IMG/VR virus record: IMGVR_UViG_3300037264_003213
Coordinates: 17,848-81,847 of that record
Direction: 5' to 3' (one strand)
From: a virus
Length of the DNA stretch: 64,000 nt
The translations under genes were made by a program, and so were the position numbers. Positions within the stretch are counted from its first letter, which is position 1, and every line of letters begins with the position of its first letter. Shown here piece after piece: positions 59,535-64,000 of this stretch. The notes under the pieces were generated by a model, which was not told the DNA's origin, did no database searches, and saw only the letters and a program-made list of their open reading frames with translations.

Positions 59535-59886
59535 AGTTGTTCTTGGTGAAATCGAACTTCAAGAATCCAGAAACGGTAAACAACTTACCGACGACGATTG
59601 CTACCGTGTAATTCGGAAAACGCTCCAGGGCGTCGAAGAAATGCTTACATACAAGCCCAATGACCCTAAATTCGAAGCTGAGAAAGCTACACTAAAGGGG
59701 TTACTGCCCAAAGAATTTGCAGCAGAGGATTTGCAAGCCGTTCTATCTTCCAAGATAGACGAAATCAAAGCTGCTAAAAACGATGGTCAGGCTACTGGCA
59801 TTGCTATGAAATTTCTCAAAGAGAGAAATATTAGTGTTGATGGCAATGCTGTAAAAAAAGTTGTTATGGAAATCAGAGCGAACTGA
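59455..59886 (+). CDS. YqeY/GatB-tail domain protein
   Basis: A 143-residue protein matching the YqeY family over its length: IKETIRKQIVETTKLR, VVLGEIELQESRNGKQLTDD, EAEKATLKGLLPKEF and VKKVVMEIRAN. The domain is the tRNA-binding tail of GatB; stand-alone YqeY is widespread but its role is unclear. The long overlap with the previous gene is accepted because the full family N terminus is present. Confidence 0.82.
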   Translation: MTIKETIRKQIVETTKLRMENQKNVLKVVLGEIELQESRNGKQLTDDDCYRVIRKTLQGVEEMLTYKPNDPKFEAEKATLKGLLPKEFAAEDLQAVLSSKIDEIKAAKNDGQATGIAMKFLKERNISVDGNAVKKVVMEIRAN

Positions 59887-59906
59887 AATAAATAGTGAGG
59901 TGAATT

Positions 59907-60083
59907 ATGGAACAAGAGCTTAAAAATATCTATGAAAAGGTACTTAAGGAATGCACTAATGGACATTTTCACGAAGATTTGAGAATTTTATATCAAGCGC
60001 AAAATCGTAACAAAATTGATTGGGTACGATTCCCTTTTTGGGCAGTCCCAAACGCAGAAGTAGAGGGGTGCCATGAAGGATAA
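59907..60083 (+). CDS. Small hypothetical protein
   Basis: A 58-residue protein (MEQELKNIYEKVLKECTNG) supported by a GAGGTG site 5-6 nt before the ATG and by overlap with the next gene. Helical start, aromatic centre. Not recognised. Confidence 0.55.
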   Translation: MEQELKNIYEKVLKECTNGHFHEDLRILYQAQNRNKIDWVRFPFWAVPNAEVEGCHEG

Positions 60084-60348
60084 CGTATACGCCAAGAAAA
60101 GCCGTGCGGAATATATGTATCTTATTCCCGAACTAAAGAAATGGTTGGGTGTAGATTGTATAGTATTCTTCAAGAAAGTCAAAGCAGAACCCAATGACGC
60201 ATGGAATGAAGGTGGTATTCCGCACTGCATTCACTCACTAGAAAGAATGCAAATTAGAAATAAATTAAGAGACATGACCAATAATGAATGGTCAGTTTAT
60301 GAATACGACAATACTTGGACTGATATAATCGAGGAATGTATATGCTAA
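60073..60348 (+). CDS. Hypothetical protein
   Basis: A 91-residue protein (MKDNVYAKKSRAEYMYLIP) coupled to the previous gene by an 11-bp overlap. Aromatic and charged. Not recognised. Confidence 0.58.
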   Translation: MKDNVYAKKSRAEYMYLIPELKKWLGVDCIVFFKKVKAEPNDAWNEGGIPHCIHSLERMQIRNKLRDMTNNEWSVYEYDNTWTDIIEECIC

Positions 60349-60542
60349 CGTTGTATTATGTTCAGGTCCGTCGAGGCGGATTCCAGAACCCTGCGCCGTG
60401 GGGCGATAAAGGGAATCCATTTCATACTTTGGCATCAGCTAAGGATCATGTTAAAGGCATCGCTGAAATGGCGGATGCGCAAAACTGTGTTATTGACTAT
60501 ATGATTACTGATGAGTCGGGAAACGTTATTGCGAGTGGCTAA
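60342..60542 (+). CDS. Hypothetical protein
   Basis: A 66-residue protein (MLTLYYVQVRRGGFQNPAP) whose ATG overlaps the end of the previous gene; an ATG at 60336 is also possible. Beta-rich, resembling small phage proteins of unknown role. Confidence 0.58.
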   Translation: MLTLYYVQVRRGGFQNPAPWGDKGNPFHTLASAKDHVKGIAEMADAQNCVIDYMITDESGNVIASG

Positions 60543-60721
60543 TGATACAATTCTACAAAATAACTGGATTTATAGCACTAATGGCTGGATGGCCATTAGC
60601 CTATTTATATCCAGATTTATACCCGACACTTATTTGTTGGGGCTATACTGGCGGCGCATATGCTCTTGCCATCCATCGTTTAGAGCAAGCGCTCGCTTTG
60701 TCCTCTCAGAAAAATCCTTGA
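60542..60721 (+). CDS. Possible small membrane protein
   Basis: A 59-residue frame starting at the A of the previous stop (TAATG). Hydrophobic (ITGFIALMAGWPLAYLYP, LICWGYTGGAYALAI), possibly two spans, with a polar end. It overlaps the convergent capsid-like peptide gene by 92 bp, which lowers confidence. Confidence 0.4.
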   Translation: MIQFYKITGFIALMAGWPLAYLYPDLYPTLICWGYTGGAYALAIHRLEQALALSSQKNP

Positions 60722-60857
60722 GATAAGCCGCATATTCTTCATCGTTAAGGTCGTATTGAAGTCGGCACGACTCCAATAGAACTGCACAAGATGCCCGTGA
60801 CCACTTACGGTCAATTCCTTCTAATTTAGGCGTTCTGTCTAGCCAATAGTTTTTCAT
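60630..60857 (-). CDS. Short protein mimicking the capsid protein N-terminal region
   Basis: A 75-residue protein. Residues 12-33 align without gaps to residues 24-45 of the major capsid protein with 13 of 22 identities, sharing LEGID and AVLLE with R-L after them. The start MKNYWLDRTP is like that of the 40-residue gene at 24483. The rest is helical and charged. Its ATG overlaps the stop of the aminotransferase gene, so it is translationally coupled. It may enter proheads by copying the capsid targeting region, or regulate assembly (inference). Confidence 0.7.
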   Translation of the reverse strand: MKNYWLDRTPKLEGIDRKWSRASCAVLLESCRLQYDLNDEEYAAYLKDFSERTKRALALNDGWQEHMRRQYSPNK

Positions 60858-62107
60858 AAGCAGCCCCTTACAGCATTAACAGTTACATCTACTTCATCTT
60901 TGTTAAACGTTAAGTGTGGTCTAAATCGTATGGATTTTTCGCCACATTTCAAGCAGAAGATTCGCTCATTCAGTTTGGTCAAGAATTTGTTACGTTCTTC
61001 GGTTGTGGGAAGGTCGAAGGCTACCATTAGCCCCCGACCTCTCACATTTTTAAGCGGCAATTTAGCTAACTGTTCCAAAAAGTAACTTCCAACCTCTTTA
61101 GCGTTATTGACAAGATTATCTTCTTCGATAATCTTAAAGTAAGCAGTTGCACGGACCATATCAACTAAATTACCACCCCAGGTCGAATTAATACGGCCTG
61201 AAACTGTGAAGACATTATTAGGCACTTCATCAATTCTGCGAGTTGAGCAGAACCCACAAACCTGAGTTTTCTTGCCAAAGCAAATCATATCAGGAATGAT
61301 ATTGAAGTGTTCGTAGGCCCACATTTTACCTGTTAGACCTACACCTGTTTGTACTTCGTCTAATATGAGCATAGCCTCATATCGGTCAGCCAAATTCCTG
61401 AGCGCCTGAAAATATTCAGGTCTAAAGTGGTTGTCACCCCCTTCGCCTTGGATAGTCTCAAGAATTATAGCGGCGACCTTCTTATTCTTCAAAGCCGTTT
61501 CAGCCTGGTCTAAACTAAATGCTTCCAAAGCATGAACATTGAGTTCTTCAGTGACCTTTGGATTCAATATCCTGGTCCACGGGAACTTAGGATACCATTT
61601 AGTTTTAACAACACCTGTATTTGTTAATGAAAGTGTGTAACCGCTTCTACCATGAAAAGCTTCATTTAAGTGGATTACGTCTAGTTGGTCATTTGTATTG
61701 TGATCGTTGTGGTAATTATCCCAGCCTAGCTTTTGTGCCTTCCAGTCAAATGCAGCTTTTAATGCATTCTCCACGCCGAGTGTACCACCAGAAACAAAGA
61801 AATAGTGGGTAAAATCTGGAGTTATATTCGAAAAAACAGTAACAAATGTGTTATAAGGATCAGAATATAGATCAGAATTGCTAATGTTATGAAAAACGAC
61901 ATCGGTGAGTTTTTTCTTGTATTCATTGAGTTTTGGGTAATTCCATCCTAAAGGTTGACTAGCATGAAGTGAGTAACAATCCAGGTATTCTTTGTCTGTA
62001 TTTGCATCAACAAACCAAGACCCATGACTCTTTTTCAAGTCAGCGACATGAGCGAAACCATCAGTAAGAATAAACTTGGCTAAGTTCTTATGTATATCTT
62101 TCTTCAT
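60854..62107 (-). CDS. lat: L-lysine 6-aminotransferase (class III, PLP)
   Basis: A 417-residue class III aminotransferase. FFVSGGTLGVENALKAAFDW, NEAFHGRSGYTLSLTNT, ILETIQGEGGDNHFRPEYF, LILDEVQTGVGLTGKMW (Asp250), FGKKTQVCGF (PLP Lys near 279/280) and SGRINSTWGGNLVDMVRA follow the lysine epsilon-aminotransferase pattern closely. It would convert lysine and 2-oxoglutarate to allysine (cyclising to piperideine-6-carboxylate) and glutamate. All blocks and normal length are kept. Coupled to the downstream capsid-like peptide gene. Confidence 0.9.
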   Translation of the reverse strand: MKKDIHKNLAKFILTDGFAHVADLKKSHGSWFVDANTDKEYLDCYSLHASQPLGWNYPKLNEYKKKLTDVVFHNISNSDLYSDPYNTFVTVFSNITPDFTHYFFVSGGTLGVENALKAAFDWKAQKLGWDNYHNDHNTNDQLDVIHLNEAFHGRSGYTLSLTNTGVVKTKWYPKFPWTRILNPKVTEELNVHALEAFSLDQAETALKNKKVAAIILETIQGEGGDNHFRPEYFQALRNLADRYEAMLILDEVQTGVGLTGKMWAYEHFNIIPDMICFGKKTQVCGFCSTRRIDEVPNNVFTVSGRINSTWGGNLVDMVRATAYFKIIEEDNLVNNAKEVGSYFLEQLAKLPLKNVRGRGLMVAFDLPTTEERNKFLTKLNERIFCLKCGEKSIRFRPHLTFNKDEVDVTVNAVRGCL

Positions 62108-62108
62108 A

Positions 62109-62372
62109 TTAAATCCAACCAGTCCTAAATGCTTTGTCTAATTCTTGTGCGGTTACTTGACGACCAACCATATCACAGACGCATTCTATGAAGTGTCTTT
62201 CTATGTCTAGCAATGCCGCTTTTTTATATTCTATGCCCAATGCAGAGATTTTATTGAGAGCCTCAACGTCTACAGAATAATCTAGCATAACATCATCAAT
62301 AAAAATAGCTTTAACAACCTTGCCTTCTTCCGTCTTTTTGAACTTAACTTCTAATTTCTTTTTACCATCCAT
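62109..62372 (-). CDS. Hypothetical protein upstream of the lysine aminotransferase
   Basis: An 87-residue protein (MDGKKKLEVKFKKTEEGKV) with a beta-rich start and helical end (LLDIERHFIECVCDMVG), 1 bp before the aminotransferase gene and so probably in one operon. Not recognised. Confidence 0.62.
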   Translation of the reverse strand: MDGKKKLEVKFKKTEEGKVVKAIFIDDVMLDYSVDVEALNKISALGIEYKKAALLDIERHFIECVCDMVGRQVTAQELDKAFRTGWI

Positions 62373-62401
62373 AACTTATTAGAGTTTACTCATTTGAATT
62401 C

Positions 62402-63463
62402 ATGGCGATTAAAATATTTTTACATATTCCAGATGATAAAGCCTGCACAGTTTATAGGGCGACATTGCCTATGTTGCATTTATATAATGATTTAAGTTTA
62501 CACGGTATTCATATAACTGGAGACGTTAAAACTCTTCCTTGTGAAAAATTTGATATATTTGTATTTAACAGATTAATACGACCCAATTTTTATCAAGAGG
62601 TTATAGCTCCTTGGCTAGAGCAAGGAAAGAAGTTCGCTTGGCAAGCCGACGATGATTTGTGGCAGATAACCGAGTGGAATCCAGTCCACACATTACTTAA
62701 TGAACACGACCTTCTTGCTACAGAACTTTATATTAGCAAGTGTGAATATGCTTGGGTAAGCACAGAACCTCTAGCAAAAGTGATAAACGCACCAGAGAAG
62801 ACAAAGGTTCTACCTAATTTGGTTGACGTTAATCATTATGATGCCAAAATAGAACACTCAACTACGGGACCACTCAAAATCGTCTGGTGTGGGTCTTCAA
62901 GTCACGACAAGGATTTTGAGGCGGTTATCAAACCAATTATCAAAATCCTTGAAAAACACAAACAAGATATTGCTGTTATATTTTGGGGTTATTTACCTAC
63001 TGAGCTTGCTAATTTCGAAAGACAGCCAGGTTTTCCACACGCAGACTTAGTTCCTAAATATGAAAATCTATATTGTGGAGAGTGGTTCTCGCACCGCGAA
63101 TATTTCTATAAATTAAGGCACTTAAAGCCAGATATTGCCATCATGCCATTAGATGATTGTGTATTTAATCACTCAAAAAGCAACCTAAAATATCTCGAAA
63201 TGTCAATGGCTGGGGCTGCATGTATTGCTACTGATTTGCCACCCTACGATTGCATTACAAATAAGGAAAACGGTTTGTTGGTGAAACCAGGGGATGAACA
63301 GGGCTGGTTTGATGCTTTGGATGAATTAATCCAGAATAGAGAATACAGATTGAAGCTAAATGATAATGCCCGTGATCTGATTCACCAGAAATACACATGG
63401 CAAAGCCCTGCCCGACAGCTTTGGTTACAAGCCTATTTGGATTTAGTTAGTCGCCACCAGTAG
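62402..63463 (+). CDS. GT4-like glycosyltransferase
   Basis: A 353-residue GT-B type protein. N-terminal domain FLHIPDDKACTVYRATLPML and FAWQADDDLWQI; C-terminal donor domain KIVWCGSSSHDKDFEAVI, AIMPLDDCVFNHSKSNLKYLE, MAGAACIATDLPPYDCI and the end NGLLVKPGDEQGWFDAL, typical of GT4 enzymes. Likely acts in the same glycan program as the other transferases. Overlaps the convergent gene by 17 bp. Confidence 0.85.
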   Translation: MAIKIFLHIPDDKACTVYRATLPMLHLYNDLSLHGIHITGDVKTLPCEKFDIFVFNRLIRPNFYQEVIAPWLEQGKKFAWQADDDLWQITEWNPVHTLLNEHDLLATELYISKCEYAWVSTEPLAKVINAPEKTKVLPNLVDVNHYDAKIEHSTTGPLKIVWCGSSSHDKDFEAVIKPIIKILEKHKQDIAVIFWGYLPTELANFERQPGFPHADLVPKYENLYCGEWFSHREYFYKLRHLKPDIAIMPLDDCVFNHSKSNLKYLEMSMAGAACIATDLPPYDCITNKENGLLVKPGDEQGWFDALDELIQNREYRLKLNDNARDLIHQKYTWQSPARQLWLQAYLDLVSRHQ

Positions 63464-63698
63464 CGGTTCTACCACCATAGACACCCTTCCAGAAATATGG
63501 CTTAAATTTGCCATTATATGCATATGGCTTACAATTTACATCTCTAGGGTCAAGATACACAAGTGCATCGGCAGACCAAGTTGCAATAACTTGGGGAGGA
63601 TAATTCATGAATTGTGTGTAAAGTGGTGGATAAAGCATGTCTGCGTCAGGATGCGTAGCGACATTATTCTCCATCCACAATCTGAAATTCAATCCCAT
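63447..63698 (-). CDS. Small protein with capsid-targeting-like N terminus
   Basis: An 83-residue protein starting MGLNFRLWMENNVATHP (F5, W8, M9, E10). Aromatic, Pro/Tyr-rich remainder, Gly-rich end. AATATATAAGAT lies immediately before the ATG, with no Shine-Dalgarno site. Inferred to be head-packaged. Confidence 0.6.
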   Translation of the reverse strand: MGLNFRLWMENNVATHPDADMLYPPLYTQFMNYPPQVIATWSADALVYLDPRDVNCKPYAYNGKFKPYFWKGVYGGRTATGGD

Positions 63699-63774
63699 AT
63701 CTTATATATTGACAAATTTATCAATTTCTGTTGTTATATTCCTATGACTAACCAGATCGAAAGGAAAAATTGTC

Positions 63775-64000
63775 GTGGACGATGAAGAATTATTAGGTAA
63801 AATAGCATTTGAGTGGCGTGGAATGTGTAAAATTCGCACTAAGTTCATGGATGATTATGCGCAAGCAGTTAATCGGCTCATAAACAGCGGTAAGTGGTTT
63901 GAAATGCCACCGCTAGAAGATCAACTTCCCGATTACCTGATGCCGCAACAGTTTTATGAATATTGGAATCTTGAAAGAAAGCCTAAGCCAATTGATTATG
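63775..64000 (+). CDS. Hypothetical protein cut by the right edge
   Basis: A frame from GTG at 63775 stays open to the window end (75 residues seen: VDDEELLGKIAFEWRGM and onward), helical and charged. AAAGGA lies 10-11 nt upstream, and TTGACA at 63709 with a weak -10 may be its promoter. Not recognised. Confidence 0.6.
   Translation, partial: MDDEELLGKIAFEWRGMCKIRTKFMDDYAQAVNRLINSGKWFEMPPLEDQLPDYLMPQQFYEYWNLERKPKPIDY

Overview
The window is a contiguous 64 kb piece of a large, AT-rich tailed phage (Caudoviricetes) with a T4-type head. The evidence is a collinear virion block on the + strand: large terminase (22.4 kb), portal interrupted by an intein (26.2 kb), a probable internal head protein (31.3 kb), prohead protease (33.2 kb), coiled-coil scaffold (33.9 kb) and major capsid protein (34.8 kb, closed by a strong terminator). 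About 100 genes are packed on both strands with short gaps, many ATGA overlaps and no gap over 300 bp. No tRNA, rRNA, CRISPR array, integrase or bacterial housekeeping operon was seen. TGA is used as a stop. The host cannot be read from the sequence. Shine-Dalgarno sites of AGGAG/AAAGG type are present but far from universal.

Layout. 0-6 kb: a repeat-built Cys/Pro-rich probable fibre (cut by the left edge), a strongly translated monocistronic probable virion protein, and a GT9-type glycosyltransferase. 6-12 kb: two homing-type endonucleases (HNH, GIY-YIG), an actin-like ATPase and glycine-zipper proteins. 12-22 kb: GlpX-type fructose bisphosphatase, Toprim primase, Cas4/RecB-like nuclease, methyltransferase-like protein, glycosyltransferase, sulfotransferase, poly-aspartate protein, HExxH metallopeptidase, CYTH protein and ferritin-like protein. 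22-36 kb: packaging and head genes, with a 2H phosphoesterase, a second sulfotransferase-like gene and a GT4 enzyme interspersed. 36-39 kb: an insertion-like region with a TnsA-like nuclease and a ParB/DGQHR-like gene, each with its own sigma70-like promoter. 39-47 kb: an amino-sugar operon (aminotransferase, acyltransferase, glycosyltransferase), a vWD-like adhesin and a 1067-residue probable virion protein. 47-64 kb: many small genes plus a minimal class II aminoacyl-tRNA-synthetase-like core, FMN-binding protein, ADP-ribosylglycohydrolase, Sm-like protein, vWA/AT-hook protein, patatin phospholipase, Rieske oxygenase, YqeY protein, lysine 6-aminotransferase and a further glycosyltransferase.

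How it may work together. The head genes build a T4-like prohead that is matured by the protease. At least nine otherwise unrelated proteins, scattered on both strands, begin with a short F-x-x-W/F-hydrophobic-x-E type peptide at residues 3-11. This resembles the capsid-targeting sequence of T4 internal proteins (MKTYQEFIAE). The inference is that they are loaded into the head and possibly delivered to the host; several sit directly behind a TATAAATA-like late promoter. A 75-residue protein coupled to the lysine aminotransferase copies the N-terminal region of the major capsid protein. The glycosyl-, sulfo- and aminotransferases suggest extensive glycan modification of virion or host surface. 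The metabolic and nucleotide/ADP-ribose/lipid-acting enzymes suggest host reprogramming or counter-defence. These roles are inferences from family membership.
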